Shown: positions 24,361 to 38,319, counted from the stretch's first letter. The stretch is DNA of 64,000 nt from Bradyrhizobium cytisi (GCF_008123515.1 NZ_VSSR01000013.1:124001-188000); one strand, 5' to 3'. Notes: a model not told the origin generated them from the sequence alone. Translations and numbers: made by a program.

Positions 24361-25526
24361 CCGAGGAAGTTCGGCTCCAGATGGAACGCCCCTCCCAGCC
24401 GCCGCAGTAGTCCCTGGCTCGACCACGCCATGAAGCGCGCCCAGCGCTGCGCGGTCCAGTACGGGCTCGTTGCAATCGACACCGAGCGGAAGTCGAAGGC
24501 TTTCGCCGCCGACCATTCATCACAGGCCTGCTTGACCGGGTCGGCGTAGAAGGCGGCGATCTTGTCCGCATCCATCCCGTCGGACGCCAGCCATTGCGGG
24601 ATGTGGACGTTGCAGAGCCGCTCGACGTCGGTGAACACCTTGTCGCAACCGGTACCTGCGACCGGGCAGGAGGTCGCGAAGGCATCGCCCACCAGCACTA
24701 CGCCGGGCTGATGGCTGGCATCGTTCACATAGAGATCGACCGGGCGGATCTTCAACTCGCCTTGAATGTCGAGGGCACCGGTGATGCGCTTGAGCCGCGG
24801 CAGGGCGGCGTCCAGCGTTGCGGCCGGCGCGCGGCGCAGCTCGCGCAGCCAGGGATCGTCGAAGCCACGGTACACGAACAGATTGGCACGCATCCGCGTG
24901 CCGATCGGAAACAGCGTGATGTAGGGGATACGGTCGTTCGGCCGCTCCGAGAAATAGGTCAGCGCCGGGAAGTCGAACGAATTCCGCCGGGCCGGCACCA
25001 CGTCGAACCCGATCGAGATCGAATGGCAGGCGCTGATGATGTTTCGCGTGATGCCGAGCTGGTGGCGCAGGCCGACATTCAGGCCGTTGGCGAGCACGAC
25101 CAGGCGCGCTGAGATCGTCTCGGCATTGGCGAGCGAGATTCTCTGCCGTTCCGGGCTGGTCTCGACCGACACCGCTTTGGTCCAGATTCGCTCGACGGTT
25201 TCGGGAATCTCGTCGCGGATCGCGTTGACCAGGGAATCGTAAAGGATGTTGAACTGCCGGCTCGGCGCCTTGTCGAGGAGATGCCCGAACCGTGCGATCC
25301 AGTTCTTGCCGGAGAAGGTTGCCTGGCGCAGCACTGAGTCGGCGATTCCCGTCCGCTGGAATCGCTCGACCTGACCGTGACCGCTGAGTTTTTCGACGCG
25401 AAAGTCGGCCGGATAGGTCTCATGCGGGTCGATCAGCACCGCCGAAATGCCGGCGCGCCCGAGCATCGCGGCGACGGTCGAGCCGGCAAGTCCCCCGCCG
25501 ATGATGGTAATGTCGGTGTACCGCAT
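24288..25526 (-). CDS. FAD-dependent oxidoreductase with a poly-serine C-terminal tail
   Basis: A 412-residue flavoprotein of the p-hydroxybenzoate hydroxylase/halogenase-like fold. The N-terminal GGGLAGSTVA motif is at 10-19, ARLVVLANG closes the first nucleotide-binding part and VVLVGDAFATSCPVAGTG, the FAD ribityl-contact motif, is near 280. No tryptophan-halogenase WxWxIP motif is seen, so a monooxygenase or dehydrogenase is favoured. Residues 391-412 are 19 serines plus Arg, Leu and Ala. This tail is encoded exactly opposite the acidic tail of the convergent ABC transporter. Whether the tail is a functional domain or a by-product of stop-codon loss is unknown. The enzyme's partner is probably the neighbouring fusion protein, by location only. 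Confidence 0.8.
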   Translation of the reverse strand: MRYTDITIIGGGLAGSTVAAMLGRAGISAVLIDPHETYPADFRVEKLSGHGQVERFQRTGIADSVLRQATFSGKNWIARFGHLLDKAPSRQFNILYDSLVNAIRDEIPETVERIWTKAVSVETSPERQRISLANAETISARLVVLANGLNVGLRHQLGITRNIISACHSISIGFDVVPARRNSFDFPALTYFSERPNDRIPYITLFPIGTRMRANLFVYRGFDDPWLRELRRAPAATLDAALPRLKRITGALDIQGELKIRPVDLYVNDASHQPGVVLVGDAFATSCPVAGTGCDKVFTDVERLCNVHIPQWLASDGMDADKIAAFYADPVKQACDEWSAAKAFDFRSVSIATSPYWTAQRWARFMAWSSQGLLRRLGGAFHLEPNFLGHSSSSSSSSSSSSRSSSSLSSSA

Positions 25527-26195
25527 GGCGTTTGTCTCTGCCGAAGAGGGCAGATTGACGCATCAAGAGGAAAAAAAGCCTTAGCGCGGGTCATAAAAGT
25601 ATATTTCTCCCGGGTATAATTTGCCGTCGGGCTGGCGGAACCGGCACTTCGACCCCATATGGGGGGGACGCGTGGGGAAGAAGGCGAACAGGCTTTTTCT
25701 ACAGGCGCGATAAGCGCTTTCTGACGGTCATTTCACCTTGACTTGATCGATTCTCACTTATAGAAAGCGCCTCACTTAACGACAGGCGGTGAGCATCGCC
25801 AGCGTCGGTACGGAGCACCTGCCTGATCCCGTTGGGGTCGCTTGGCAGGCACCAACCTCGACGAATGCCGCTCAAACGCTGTCGCTTATAGCTAGGCAAT
25901 GCCAGGCGAATTTAGGTCTCTTGAGCACGTTCTCTTGAGATCGAACTCGGATGCATGACCTCGGTGCGCGGGCTGCGGCGTTTTCGCCGACTGGCCCGAA
26001 GACTGCGGTCCTCTGTGCGTCGAAACGCTTTCCGCTCAGTGATGGAGCGGTTGGCGCAATTTCGCTTTGTGCGGATTGTTCCGTGCGAGGCGGCCTCGTC
26101 GGGCGGGTAGCTCGAAAGAATTTGCGGTCCCGGCAACGGGCCGCGGCAAGACAGCGGGCCCGCAAGGGGCCGCGATAACAAAGGGTAAGGCCAGG
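25527..26195 (+). promoter_or_regulatory. str operon upstream region with candidate promoter and leader
   Basis: No gene is supported in this 669-bp stretch. The best promoter candidate for rpsL-rpsG-fusA-tuf is CTTGAC (25737-25742), 16-nt spacer, TATAGA (25759-25764), which would give a leader of about 420 nt. Other structure: perfect palindrome CCCCATATGGGG (25653-25664); inverted GCGCTTTCT/AGAAAGCGC around 25694 and 25762; a nested stem TGCCTGATCCC...GGGGTC...CAGGCA near 25820-25853 within the presumed leader; and a second -10-like TATAAT at 25615-25620 with no good -35. All calls are by eye. Confidence 0.4.
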
Positions 26196-26567
26196 ATGCC
26201 GACGATCAACCAGCTGATCGCTCAACCGCGTGAAGTGCAGAAGTCGCGCAAGAAGGTGCCGGCGCTGCAGCAGTCGCCGCAGAAGCGTGGTGTTTGCACC
26301 CGCGTCTACACCACGACCCCGAAGAAGCCGAACTCGGCGCTTCGTAAGGTCGCCAAGGTGCGCCTGACGAACGGCTTCGAGGTGATCGGCTACATCCCGG
26401 GTGAGGGTCATAACCTCCAGGAGCACTCGGTGGTCATGATCCGCGGCGGTCGCGTCAAGGATTTGCCCGGCGTGCGCTACCACATCCTCCGCGGCGTTCT
26501 GGATACCCAGGGCGTCAAGAACCGTAAGCAGCGTCGTTCGAAGTACGGCGCCAAGCGTCCGAAGTAA
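26196..26567 (+). CDS. rpsL: 30S ribosomal protein S12
   Basis: A 123-residue S12 starting [12 protein letters not shown]. The decoding-centre loops are [11 protein letters not shown] (41-51) and [13 protein letters not shown] (84-96). The lysines at 43 and 88, whose change gives streptomycin resistance in other bacteria, are both the sensitive-type lysine. The frame is open further upstream, but family alignment and the AAGGCCAGG site fix ATG 26196. First gene of the str operon; rpsG follows after 15 bp. Confidence 0.98.
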   Translation: MPTINQLIAQPREVQKSRKKVPALQQSPQKRGVCTRVYTTTPKKPNSALRKVAKVRLTNGFEVIGYIPGEGHNLQEHSVVMIRGGRVKDLPGVRYHILRGVLDTQGVKNRKQRRSKYGAKRPK

Positions 26568-27053
<486 letters not shown>

Positions 27054-27086
27054 CGGCGACACACTCGGACTCGCAAGGAACGACCC

Positions 27087-29159
<2,073 letters not shown>

Positions 29160-29199
29160 TTGTCGTCGGTCCAGAGCTGACGATTGAACGGAGAGTCAA

Positions 29200-30390
<1,191 letters not shown>

Positions 30391-30394
30391 GCAA

Positions 30395-30460
30395 GCGAAT
30401 AGGGAATGGCGAGTAGCGAGTGGGCCAGAACCACCTGCTATTCGCTACTCGCCACTCACC
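30395..30460. repeat. GCGAATAG/GCGAGTAG palindrome, copy 1 (tuf-rpsJ)
   Basis: Left arm GAATGGCGAGTAGCGAGTGG (30404-30423) and right arm CTATTCGCTACTCGCCACTC (30438-30457) pair over 20 positions with about four mismatches. The arms are made of 7-9 base units alternating GCGAATAG, GCGAGTAG and GAATGG. Related elements follow rpsM (43280) and rpoA (44941). It lies between the tuf stop and the rpsJ start. Confidence 0.85.
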
Positions 30461-30476
30461 CAAGAAAGACACGGCA

Positions 30477-30785
30477 ATGAACGGCCAAAATATTCGTATC
30501 CGTCTCAAGGCGTTCGACCATCGTATCCTCGATACGTCGACCCGCGAGATCGTGAACACGGCGAAGCGCACCGGTGCGCAGGTCCGCGGACCCATTCCGC
30601 TGCCCACCCGCATCGAGAAGTTCACCGTCAACCGTTCGCCCCACGTCGACAAGAAGAGCCGTGAACAGTTCGAGATGCGCACCCACAAGCGCCTGCTCGA
30701 CATCGTCGATCCGACCCCGCAGACCGTCGATGCTTTGATGAAGCTCGACCTGGCCGCCGGTGTCGACGTCGAGATCAAGCTCTAA
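30477..30785 (+). CDS. rpsJ: 30S ribosomal protein S10
   Basis: A 102-residue S10 (NusE), starting [19 protein letters not shown], with [19 protein letters not shown] and the C-terminal DVEIKL. It has two roles: part of the 30S head, and partner of NusB and NusG in antitermination. It is the first gene of the S10 block; here the block directly follows tuf after 86 bp, largely filled by a palindrome, with no obvious separate promoter. Confidence 0.98.
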
Positions 30786-30838
30786 GATTTTTGGATCACG
30801 TTCGCCACTTGCGGACAGAAAGAACAGGAAGCACGCCG

Positions 30839-31555
30839 ATGCGCTCCGGAGTGATCGCACAAAAGGTCGGGATGACGCGGGTCTTTACAGAGACCGGCGA
30901 ACATATCCCCGTGACCGTGCTGAAGCTCGGCAATTGCCAAGTCGTAGCCCACCGCACTGAAGAGAAGAACGGCTACGTCGCCCTCCAGCTCGGGTCGGGT
31001 AGCCGCAAGACCGTGTATCTGCCCAAGGCAGAGCGCGGCCAGTTCGCGGTCGCCAAGGTCGAGCCGAAGCGTCAGGTCGAGGAGTTCCGCGTCTCTGCGG
31101 ATGCCATGATCCCGGTTGGAGCCGAGATCCTCGCCGACCACTTCGTCGTCGGCCAGTTCGTCGATGTTACCGGCACCTCGGTCGGTAAGGGTTTTGCCGG
31201 CGGCATGAAGCGCTGGAACTTCGGCGGTCTGCGCGCCACCCACGGCGTGTCGGTTTCGCATCGCTCGATCGGTTCGACCGGCGGTCGTCAGGACCCCGGC
31301 AAGACCTGGAAGAACAAGAAGATGCCCGGCCACATGGGTGTCGACCGCATCACCACGCTCAACCTCCGGGTCGTTCAGCTCGACGTCGAGCGTGGCTTGA
31401 TCCTCGTCGAAGGCGCCGTTCCCGGCTCCAAGGGCGGCTGGATCCGCGTGCGCGACGCCGTCAAGAAGCCGTTGCCGAAGGAAGCTCCGAAGCCTGGCAA
31501 GTTCAAGGTTGCGGGCGGCGAAGCGGAAGCCTCGGCCCAGCAAGAGGGTGCGTGA
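30839..31555 (+). CDS. rplC: 50S ribosomal protein L3
   Basis: A 238-residue L3, starting [16 protein letters not shown] at ATG 30839 with AGGAAG upstream; the frame is open to 30791 but the conserved start is internal. The [20 protein letters not shown] loop, which reaches the peptidyl transferase region and carries the methylatable glutamine, is present. A C-terminal Ala/Glu/Gln-rich tail is typical of the order. It is separated from rplD by one base. Confidence 0.97.
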   Translation: MRSGVIAQKVGMTRVFTETGEHIPVTVLKLGNCQVVAHRTEEKNGYVALQLGSGSRKTVYLPKAERGQFAVAKVEPKRQVEEFRVSADAMIPVGAEILADHFVVGQFVDVTGTSVGKGFAGGMKRWNFGGLRATHGVSVSHRSIGSTGGRQDPGKTWKNKKMPGHMGVDRITTLNLRVVQLDVERGLILVEGAVPGSKGGWIRVRDAVKKPLPKEAPKPGKFKVAGGEAEASAQQEGA

Positions 31556-31556
31556 G

Positions 31557-32177
31557 ATGGAATTGAAGGTCACCACCCTCGAGGGCAAGGAAGCGGGCTC
31601 CGTCCAGCTCTCCGACGCCATTTTCGGCCTCGAGCCGCGCCAGGACATCATTGCGCGTTGCGTGCAGTGGCAGCTCAACAAGCGCCAGGCCGGTACCCAC
31701 AAGGCCAAGGGCCGCGCCGAGATCTGGCGCACCGGCAAGAAGATGTACAAGCAGAAGGGCACCGGCGGTGCTCGTCACGGCTCGGCCCGCGTGCCGCAGT
31801 TCCGCGGCGGCGGTCGTGCCTTCGGTCCGGTGGTGCGTTCGCATGCCACCGACCTGCCGAAGAAGGTCCGTGCGCTCGCCCTCAAGCATGCGCTCTCGGC
31901 CAAGGCCAAGGACGGCGATCTCCTCGTGATCGACAAGGCCGCGCTGGAAGCCGCCAAGACCAAGGCGCTGCTCGGTCACTTCTCGGGTCTGGGCCTCACC
32001 AACGCGCTGATCATCGACGGCGCCGAGCTCAACAACGGCTTTGCCGCTGCGGCCCGCAACATTCCGAACATGGACGTGCTGCCGATCCAGGGCATCAACG
32101 TCTATGACATCCTGCGCCGTCAGAAGCTTGTTCTGACCAAGGCCGCCATCGATGCGCTGGAGGCGCGCTTCAAATGA
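31557..32177 (+). CDS. rplD: 50S ribosomal protein L4
   Basis: A 206-residue L4, starting [17 protein letters not shown]. The long exit-tunnel loop is recognisable in [28 protein letters not shown] (segments around 60-90). In E. coli L4 represses the S10 operon; no matching leader was identified here. Start 31557 is one base past the rplC stop; the 3' end overlaps rplW by four bases (ATGA). Confidence 0.97.
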   Translation: MELKVTTLEGKEAGSVQLSDAIFGLEPRQDIIARCVQWQLNKRQAGTHKAKGRAEIWRTGKKMYKQKGTGGARHGSARVPQFRGGGRAFGPVVRSHATDLPKKVRALALKHALSAKAKDGDLLVIDKAALEAAKTKALLGHFSGLGLTNALIIDGAELNNGFAAAARNIPNMDVLPIQGINVYDILRRQKLVLTKAAIDALEARFK

Positions 32178-32476
32178 CGAAGAACATCGAGGCTCGCCAT
32201 TACGACGTGATCGTCGCCCCGGTCGTCACCGAAAAGGCGACGCTGGCGTCCGAGCACAACAAGGTCCTGTTCAAGGTGGCCGCCAAGGCGACCAAGCCGC
32301 AGATCAAGGAAGCGATCGAGAAGCTGTTTGACGTCAAGGTCAAGAGCGTCAACACGCTGGTCCGCAAGGGCAAGACCAAGGTCTTCCGCGGCAATCTCGG
32401 CTCGCAGTCGAACACCAAGCGCGCGATCGTGACCCTCGAAGAGGGTCATCGGATCGACGTGACCACCGGTCTGTAA
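32174..32476 (+). CDS. rplW: 50S ribosomal protein L23
   Basis: A 100-residue L23, starting [22 protein letters not shown]. It sits at the polypeptide exit and binds trigger factor and SRP; the conserved V-T-E-K-A segment and [14 protein letters not shown] are present. Overlap of four bases with rplD (ATGA) indicates translational coupling. Confidence 0.97.
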   Translation: MTKNIEARHYDVIVAPVVTEKATLASEHNKVLFKVAAKATKPQIKEAIEKLFDVKVKSVNTLVRKGKTKVFRGNLGSQSNTKRAIVTLEEGHRIDVTTGL

Positions 32477-32488
32477 GGTCGCACGACG

Positions 32489-33322
32489 ATGGCACTGAAG
32501 AAATTCAATCCCACGACACCGGGCCAGCGCCAGCTGGTCATGGTCGATCGTTCAGCCCTCTACAAGGGCAAGCCGGTCAAGGCGCTCACCGAAGGCAAGC
32601 ACTCCTCGGGCGGTCGCAACAACACCGGTCGCATCACCGTGCGCTTCCGTGGCGGCGGTCACAAGCAGACGCTGCGCATCGTCGACTTCAAGCGCGACAA
32701 GGTCGATGCGCCCGCGACTGTCGAGCGGCTGGAATACGATCCGAACCGCACCGCGTTCATCGCGCTGGTCAAGTACGAAGACGGCACCCAGGCCTATATC
32801 CTGGCGCCGCAGCGCCTGGCGGTCGGCGATTCCGTGGTGGCCGGCAACTATGTCGACGTGAAGCCGGGCAACGTCATGCCGCTCGGCAACATGCCGGTCG
32901 GGACGATCATCCACAACATCGAGGTCAAGATCGGCAAGGGCGGCCAGCTCGCCCGTTCCGCCGGCACCTACGCCCAGCTCGTCGGCCGCGACCAGGATTA
33001 CGTCATCATCCGCCTGAACTCGGGCGAGCAGCGTCTCGTGCACGGCCGTTGCCGCGGCACGATCGGCGCGGTGTCGAACCCGGATCACATGAACACCTCG
33101 ATCGGCAAGGCCGGCCGCAACCGTTGGCTGGGCCGCAAGCCGCATAACCGCGGCGTTTCGATGAACCCGATCGACCATCCGCACGGCGGTGGTGAAGGTC
33201 GGACCTCGGGCGGCCGCCACCCGGTCACCCCGTGGGGCAAGCCGACCAAGGGCAAGAAGACCCGCAGCAACAAGTCGACCAACAAATTCATTCTCCTAAG
33301 CCGCCACAAGCGGAAGAAGTAA
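32489..33322 (+). CDS. rplB: 50S ribosomal protein L2
   Basis: A 277-residue L2. The SH3-like and RNA-binding domains carry [19 protein letters not shown], and the C-terminal [18 protein letters not shown] contains the conserved histidine near the peptidyl transferase centre. Length is normal. It follows rplW after 12 bp and precedes rpsS by 12 bp. Confidence 0.98.
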   Translation: MALKKFNPTTPGQRQLVMVDRSALYKGKPVKALTEGKHSSGGRNNTGRITVRFRGGGHKQTLRIVDFKRDKVDAPATVERLEYDPNRTAFIALVKYEDGTQAYILAPQRLAVGDSVVAGNYVDVKPGNVMPLGNMPVGTIIHNIEVKIGKGGQLARSAGTYAQLVGRDQDYVIIRLNSGEQRLVHGRCRGTIGAVSNPDHMNTSIGKAGRNRWLGRKPHNRGVSMNPIDHPHGGGEGRTSGGRHPVTPWGKPTKGKKTRSNKSTNKFILLSRHKRKK

Positions 33323-33334
33323 GGAACGCCGGAC

Positions 33335-33613
33335 ATGGTTCGTTCAGTCTGGAAAGGCCCGTTCGTCGAGGGTTCTCTGCTCAAGAAGGCAGATGCCGCG
33401 CGCGCGTCCGGCCGTCACGACGTCATCAAGATCTGGAGCCGTCGCTCGACGATCCTGCCGCAGTTCGTCGGCCTGACCTTCGGCGTCTATAACGGCCAGA
33501 AGCACGTGCCGGTGGCCGTCAACGAGGAAATGGTCGGTCACAAGTTTGGTGAGTTTTCGCCGACCCGGACCTTCCATGGCCACTCGGGCGACAAGAAAGC
33601 CAAGAAGGCTTGA
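33335..33613 (+). CDS. rpsS: 30S ribosomal protein S19
   Basis: A 92-residue S19, starting [19 protein letters not shown], with [19 protein letters not shown] and the C-terminal [18 protein letters not shown]. It sits in the head of the 30S subunit next to S13. It is in the conserved S10 block between L2 and L22. Confidence 0.98.
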   Translation: MVRSVWKGPFVEGSLLKKADAARASGRHDVIKIWSRRSTILPQFVGLTFGVYNGQKHVPVAVNEEMVGHKFGEFSPTRTFHGHSGDKKAKKA

Positions 33614-33623
33614 GGATTAAACG

Positions 33624-34013
33624 ATGAGCAAACCTAAGCGCGAACGGAGCCTCGCCGAGAACGAGGCCAAGGCGGTCGCCCGGATGCTGCGGGTGAGCCC
33701 GCAGAAGCTCAACCTGGTCGCCCAGCTCATTCGCGGCCGGAAGGCTTCCGCTGCGCTCGCCGACCTGCAGTTTTCGCGCAAGCGGATCGCGGTTGACGTG
33801 AAGAAGTGCCTGGAATCGGCTATCGCCAATGCCGAGAACAACCACGACCTCGACGTCGACGATCTCGTCGTGGCGCAGGCCTTCGTCGGCAACGGCCTCG
33901 TGATGAAGCGCTTTGCAGCCCGCGGCCGTGGCCGCTCGGGCCGTGTCTACAAACCATTTTCGCAGCTGACGATCATTGTTCGTCAGGTCGAAGCCGAAGC
34001 AGCAGCGGCTTAA
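33624..34013 (+). CDS. rplV: 50S ribosomal protein L22
   Basis: A 129-residue L22. The beta-hairpin that lines the exit tunnel is marked by [19 protein letters not shown] near 95-113; the core has [16 protein letters not shown]. It follows rpsS after 10 bp and precedes rpsC by 18 bp. The C-terminus is slightly extended (EAEAAAA). Confidence 0.97.
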   Translation: MSKPKRERSLAENEAKAVARMLRVSPQKLNLVAQLIRGRKASAALADLQFSRKRIAVDVKKCLESAIANAENNHDLDVDDLVVAQAFVGNGLVMKRFAARGRGRSGRVYKPFSQLTIIVRQVEAEAAAA

Positions 34014-34031
34014 GGGTCGCAGGAGAAAACG

Positions 34032-34757
34032 ATGGGTCAAAAGATCAATCCGATCGGTCTGCGTCTCGGCATCAACCGGACCTGGGATTCCCGCTGGTTC
34101 GCCGGCAAGCAGGAATACGGCAAGCTGCTGCACGAGGACGTCAAGATCCGCGAGATCCTGCACAAGGAGCTCAAGCAGGCGGCCGTCGCCCGCATTGTGA
34201 TCGAGCGTCCGCACAAGAAGTGCCGCGTCACCATTCACTCGGCCCGTCCGGGCGTGGTGATCGGCAAGAAGGGCGCCGACATCGACAAGCTTCGCAAGAA
34301 GGTCGCGGACATCACCTCGTCCGACGTCGTCATCAACATCGTCGAAATCCGCAAGCCGGAGCTCGATGCGACGCTGGTGGCCGAGTCGATCGCGCAGCAG
34401 CTCGAGCGCCGCGTGGCGTTCCGCCGCGCCATGAAGCGCGCCGTTCAGTCGGCGATGCGTCTCGGCGCGGAGGGCATCCGCATCAACTGCTCGGGTCGTC
34501 TGGGCGGTGCGGAAATCGCGCGCATGGAGTGGTACCGCGAAGGTCGCGTGCCGCTGCACACGCTGCGTGCCGACATCGACTACGGCGTTGCGACCGCGTT
34601 CACGACCTTCGGCACCTGCGGCGTCAAGGTCTGGATCTTCAAGGGCGAGATCCTCGAGCACGATCCGATGGCCCAGGACAAGAGAATGGCCGAAGGCGAG
34701 ACGGGCGGCGGTGGTGATCGTGGCGGCCGTCAGCGCCGTGACCACGCTGCGGCCTGA
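34032..34757 (+). CDS. rpsC: 30S ribosomal protein S3
   Basis: A 241-residue S3, starting [20 protein letters not shown]. The KH domain contains [17 protein letters not shown] and the C-terminal domain has [31 protein letters not shown]. The tail is Gly/Arg/Asp-rich. S3 helps form the mRNA entry tunnel. AGGAGAAAACG precedes ATG 34032. Confidence 0.98.
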   Translation: MGQKINPIGLRLGINRTWDSRWFAGKQEYGKLLHEDVKIREILHKELKQAAVARIVIERPHKKCRVTIHSARPGVVIGKKGADIDKLRKKVADITSSDVVINIVEIRKPELDATLVAESIAQQLERRVAFRRAMKRAVQSAMRLGAEGIRINCSGRLGGAEIARMEWYREGRVPLHTLRADIDYGVATAFTTFGTCGVKVWIFKGEILEHDPMAQDKRMAEGETGGGGDRGGRQRRDHAAA

Positions 34758-34789
34758 CGCCAGCACAGAGAATTTGAGGGCTTGAAGCC

Positions 34790-35203
34790 ATGATGCAACC
34801 TAAGAAAACGAAGTTCCGGAAGGCGCATAAGGGCCGCATTCACGGCGTTGCGACTTCGGGCGCGACGTTGGCGTTCGGCCAGTTCGGCCTGAAGGCGACC
34901 GAGCCTGAGCGCGTCACCGCGCGTCAGATTGAAGCCGCCCGCCGCGCGCTGACCCGCCACATGAAGCGTGCCGGTCGGGTCTGGATCCGCGTGTTCCCCG
35001 ACGTTCCGGTGTCGAAGAAGCCCGCCGAAGTCCGCATGGGCTCCGGCAAGGGTGCGCCGGAACTGTGGGTCGCGCGTGTCAAGCCGGGCAGGGTGCTGTT
35101 CGAGATCGACGGCGTCAACACCCAGACGGCGCGTGAGGCGCTGACGCTGGCGGCCGCCAAGCTGCCGATCAAGACGCGCTTCGTCGAGCGCATTGCGGAG
35201 TAA
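34790..35203 (+). CDS. rplP: 50S ribosomal protein L16
   Basis: A 137-residue L16, starting [19 protein letters not shown]; an ATGATG pair leaves the exact start uncertain by one codon. The segment [21 protein letters not shown] contains the conserved arginine/glycine loop that contacts the A site. Its stop shares one base with the rpmC start. Confidence 0.97.
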   Translation: MMQPKKTKFRKAHKGRIHGVATSGATLAFGQFGLKATEPERVTARQIEAARRALTRHMKRAGRVWIRVFPDVPVSKKPAEVRMGSGKGAPELWVARVKPGRVLFEIDGVNTQTAREALTLAAAKLPIKTRFVERIAE

Positions 35204-35415
35204 TGGCCATGGCCCAGATGAAGATCGAAGACATCCGCGCGATGAGCCCCGACCAGCAGGACGACGCCGTCCTGAACCTGAAGAAGGAGCGCTTCAACCT
35301 GCGCTTCCAGCGTGCCACCGGGCAGCTCGAGAACACCTCGCGCCTGCGCGAGGCCCGTCGTGACATCGCCCGGATCAAGACCGTCGCTGCGCAAGCGCGC
35401 GCGAAGAAGAAGTAA
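35203..35415 (+). CDS. rpmC: 50S ribosomal protein L29
   Basis: A 70-residue, mostly helical L29 with the motif [21 protein letters not shown] and basic C-terminus ARAKKK. The first ATG (35203) overlaps the rplP stop; a second ATG at 35209 ([10 protein letters not shown]) is equally plausible. It lies near the tunnel exit beside L23. Confidence 0.95.
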   Translation: MAMAQMKIEDIRAMSPDQQDDAVLNLKKERFNLRFQRATGQLENTSRLREARRDIARIKTVAAQARAKKK

Positions 35416-35428
35416 GGGGCTAACGGAT

Positions 35429-35677
35429 ATGCCGAAACGTACTTTGCAAGGCGTGGTCGTCAGCGACAAGACTGCCAAGACCGTCGTGGTGCGCGTCGAT
35501 CGCCGCTTCACGCACCCGATCTACAAGAAGACGATCCGCCGTTCGAAGAACTACCACGCGCACGACGAGAACAACGAGTTCAAGCCGGGCGACATGGTTT
35601 GGATCGAGGAATCGAAGCCGATCTCGAAGTTGAAGTCCTGGATCGTGATCCGGGGCGAGCACAAGAAAAGCGCCTGA
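35429..35677 (+). CDS. rpsQ: 30S ribosomal protein S17
   Basis: An 82-residue S17, starting [21 protein letters not shown], with the OB-fold segments [21 protein letters not shown] and [18 protein letters not shown]. The open frame extends upstream into rpmC, but the conserved start is 35429. An 83-bp gap to rplN follows. Confidence 0.97.
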   Translation: MPKRTLQGVVVSDKTAKTVVVRVDRRFTHPIYKKTIRRSKNYHAHDENNEFKPGDMVWIEESKPISKLKSWIVIRGEHKKSA

Positions 35678-35760
35678 TCTGTTGGCCTTGGCCGACTGAC
35701 TTCAGGGAAATGTTGAGCGCCGGCTAGGCTGGCGCAAAGAGAAGAGGACGAGGTGCATCA

Positions 35761-36129
35761 ATGATTCAGATGCAGACCAACCTCGACGTGGCCGATAATT
35801 CTGGCGCACGCCGTGTCATGTGTATCAAGGTGCTCGGGGGCTCGAAGCGCCGCTACGCCACGATCGGCGACATCATTGTCGTCTCGATCAAGGAAGCGAT
35901 TCCGCGTGGCAAGGTGAAGAAGGGCGACGTGATGAAGGCCGTCGTGGTGCGTGTCCGCAAGGACATCCGCCGCGCCGACGGTTCGGTCATCCGCTTCGAC
36001 CGCAACGCCGCCGTCCTGATCAACAACCAGTCCGAGCCGATCGGCACCCGTATCTTCGGGCCCGTGCCGCGCGAGCTGCGTGGCAAGAACCACATGAAGA
36101 TCATCTCGCTCGCGCCGGAGGTGCTGTGA
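35761..36129 (+). CDS. rplN: 50S ribosomal protein L14
   Basis: A 122-residue L14, starting [21 protein letters not shown]; standard length and very high conservation, with [15 protein letters not shown] and [10 protein letters not shown]. In E. coli this gene opens the spc operon. The preceding 83-bp gap could hold a promoter, though none stood out. It overlaps rplX by one base (TGATG). Confidence 0.98.
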   Translation: MIQMQTNLDVADNSGARRVMCIKVLGGSKRRYATIGDIIVVSIKEAIPRGKVKKGDVMKAVVVRVRKDIRRADGSVIRFDRNAAVLINNQSEPIGTRIFGPVPRELRGKNHMKIISLAPEVL

Positions 36130-36443
36130 TGGCTGCGAAGATCCGCAAGGGCGACAAGGTCGTCATGCTGACCGGCCGCGACAAGGGTCGCACCGGCGAA
36201 GTGTTCGAGGTGCGTCCCGACGCCGGTACCGCGCTGGTGCGCGGCATCAACATGGTCAAGCGTCACCAGAAGCAGACGCAGGCCCAGGAGGGCGGCATCA
36301 TCTCGAAAGAGGCGCCGGTCCAACTGTCCAACATCGCGTATGTCGGCAAGGATGGAAAGCCGACCCGCGTCGGATTCAAGATTCTGGCGGACGGCAAGAA
36401 AGTCCGCATCGCCAAGCGCTCGGGAGCTGAGATCGATGGCTGA
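36129..36443 (+). CDS. rplX: 50S ribosomal protein L24
   Basis: A 104-residue L24 with an N-terminal KOW domain, [20 protein letters not shown], and [15 protein letters not shown]. It is an early assembly protein. It overlaps rplN by one base and rplE by eight, so translation of the three is coupled. Confidence 0.97.
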   Translation: MAAKIRKGDKVVMLTGRDKGRTGEVFEVRPDAGTALVRGINMVKRHQKQTQAQEGGIISKEAPVQLSNIAYVGKDGKPTRVGFKILADGKKVRIAKRSGAEIDG

Positions 36444-36993
36444 GGCCGCTTACACGCCGCGCCTGCGCGCGGAATACGATGCGAAGATCCGCACGGAGAT
36501 GACCGAGAAGTTCGGTTATGAGAACGTGATGCAGGTTCCGCGTCTGGACAAGATCGTGCTGAACATGGGTGTTGGCGATTCCGTCAACGACCGCAAGAAG
36601 GCCGAGACCGCCGCTGCCGAGCTGACCCAGATCGCCGGCCAGAAGGCGATCGTGACCTACTCGCGTATCGCGATCGCGACCTTCAAGCTGCGTGAGAACC
36701 AGCCGATCGGCTGCAAGGTCACGCTGCGCAAGGCTCGCATGTACGAGTTCATCGATCGCCTGGTGACGGTCGCGCTGCCGCGCGTCCGCGACTTCCGCGG
36801 CCTGAACCCGAAGAGCTTTGACGGTCGCGGCAACTACTCGCTCGGCATCAAGGAGCACATCATTTTCCCCGAGATCGACTTCGACAAGGTCTCGGAAGCC
36901 CGCGGTATGGACATCACCGTCTGCACCACGGCCAAGACCGACGAAGAGGCGAGGGCCTTGTTGACCGCTTTCAATTTCCCGTTCCGGCAGTGA
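36436..36993 (+). CDS. rplE: 50S ribosomal protein L5
   Basis: A 185-residue L5, starting [19 protein letters not shown], with the conserved [18 protein letters not shown] and [21 protein letters not shown] segments. It binds 5S rRNA and touches S13 across the subunit interface. The conserved start at 36436 lies inside the last codons of rplX. Confidence 0.98.
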   Translation: MAEAAYTPRLRAEYDAKIRTEMTEKFGYENVMQVPRLDKIVLNMGVGDSVNDRKKAETAAAELTQIAGQKAIVTYSRIAIATFKLRENQPIGCKVTLRKARMYEFIDRLVTVALPRVRDFRGLNPKSFDGRGNYSLGIKEHIIFPEIDFDKVSEARGMDITVCTTAKTDEEARALLTAFNFPFRQ

Positions 36994-37039
36994 GACGCTG
37001 ACCTAAAGCCTCTCAAACGCGGATACCCAGGAGCCAAGC

Positions 37040-37345
37040 ATGGCAAAGAAGAGTTCAGTCGAGAAGAACAACCGGCGCAAGCGGATGGTGAAGAACGCCG
37101 CCCCGAAGCGCGAGCGGTTGAAGGCGATCATCGCCGACAAGACGCTGCCGATGGAAGAGCGGTTCGCCGCGACCCTGAAGCTGGCGGAAATGCCGCGCAA
37201 TTCGTCGGCCACCCGCATCCGTCTGCGTTGCGAGCTGTCGGGCCGCCCGCGCTCGAACTACCGCAAGAACAAGCTGTCCCGTATCGCGCTGCGCGACCTT
37301 GGCTCCAAGGGCATGGTCCCGGGCCTCGTGAAGTCGAGCTGGTAA
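37040..37345 (+). CDS. rpsN: 30S ribosomal protein S14, zinc-independent type
   Basis: A 101-residue S14 with a single cysteine, so it is the long, zinc-free (C-minus) paralogue. Conserved segments are [19 protein letters not shown] and [20 protein letters not shown]. It lies 46 bp after rplE in the spc block. Confidence 0.97.
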   Translation: MAKKSSVEKNNRRKRMVKNAAPKRERLKAIIADKTLPMEERFAATLKLAEMPRNSSATRIRLRCELSGRPRSNYRKNKLSRIALRDLGSKGMVPGLVKSSW

Positions 37346-37359
37346 GGAGGGTCGTTTAG

Positions 37360-37758
37360 ATGTCTACGCACGATCCAATCAGCGATCTGATCACCCGCAT
37401 CCGCAACGCGCAGATGCGTGCCAAGAGCAAGGTCTCCACGCCCGGCTCGAAGATGCGCGAGAACGTCCTCGAAGTGCTCAAGAGCGAGGGCTACATCCGC
37501 GGTTACGCCACGCTCGAGCACTCCTCGGGCCGCAGCGAGATCGAGATCGAGCTGAAGTATTTCGACGGCGAGCCCGTCATCCGCGAGATCGAACGTGTCT
37601 CCAAGCCCGGGCGTCGTGTTTACGCCTCGGTGAAGAACCTGCCGCGGGTCAATAACGGACTCGGTATTTCGGTGTTGTCGACGCCGAAGGGGATTATGGC
37701 CGACCACAGTGCGCGTGAAGCGAACGTGGGCGGTGAAGTCCTCTTCACGGTGTTCTGA
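37360..37758 (+). CDS. rpsH: 30S ribosomal protein S8
   Basis: A 132-residue S8, starting [19 protein letters not shown], ending with [25 protein letters not shown] segments. In E. coli S8 represses the spc operon at the rplE region; whether that holds here cannot be told. An AAGGAGGG site precedes ATG 37360. Confidence 0.98.
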   Translation: MSTHDPISDLITRIRNAQMRAKSKVSTPGSKMRENVLEVLKSEGYIRGYATLEHSSGRSEIEIELKYFDGEPVIREIERVSKPGRRVYASVKNLPRVNNGLGISVLSTPKGIMADHSAREANVGGEVLFTVF

Positions 37759-37774
37759 GAAGGATTTTTGATCC

Positions 37775-38308
37775 ATGTCACGTGTTGGCAAAAGGCCTGT
37801 TGCGGTGCCGTCCGGTGTGACTGCGACCGTGGACGGGCAGACCGTCAAGATGAAGGGGCCGAAGGGCCAGCTTCAGTTCGTCGTCCATGACGACGTCGAG
37901 GTGAAGCTCGAGAGCGGCCAGATCAAGGTGAACCCGCGGGTCGAGACCAATCGCGCGCGCGCCTTGTATGGCACCGCTCGCGCCCAGGTCGCAAATCTGG
38001 TCGAAGGCGTCACCAAGGGCTTCGAGAAGAAGCTCGAAATCACCGGCGTCGGTTATCGCGCCGCAATGCAGGGCAAGAACCTGCAGCTCGCGCTCGGTTA
38101 CAGCCACGACGTGGTCTATGCGATCCCTGAAGGGATCACGATCACCGTGCCGAAGCCGACCGAGATCACGGTGACGGGCAGCGACATCCAGCGCGTCGGC
38201 CAGGTCGCCGCCGAGATCCGCTCTTATCGTCCGCCGGAGCCCTACAAGGGCAAGGGCGTGAAGTATGTTGGCGAATTCATCTTCCGCAAGGAAGGCAAGA
38301 AGAAGTAA
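37775..38308 (+). CDS. rplF: 50S ribosomal protein L6
   Basis: A 177-residue L6, starting [21 protein letters not shown], made of two related domains; the C-terminal one includes [18 protein letters not shown]. It supports the factor-binding region near the sarcin-ricin loop. rplR follows after 11 bp. Confidence 0.98.
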   Translation: MSRVGKRPVAVPSGVTATVDGQTVKMKGPKGQLQFVVHDDVEVKLESGQIKVNPRVETNRARALYGTARAQVANLVEGVTKGFEKKLEITGVGYRAAMQGKNLQLALGYSHDVVYAIPEGITITVPKPTEITVTGSDIQRVGQVAAEIRSYRPPEPYKGKGVKYVGEFIFRKEGKKK

Positions 38309-38319
38309 CGGAGCCGGTC

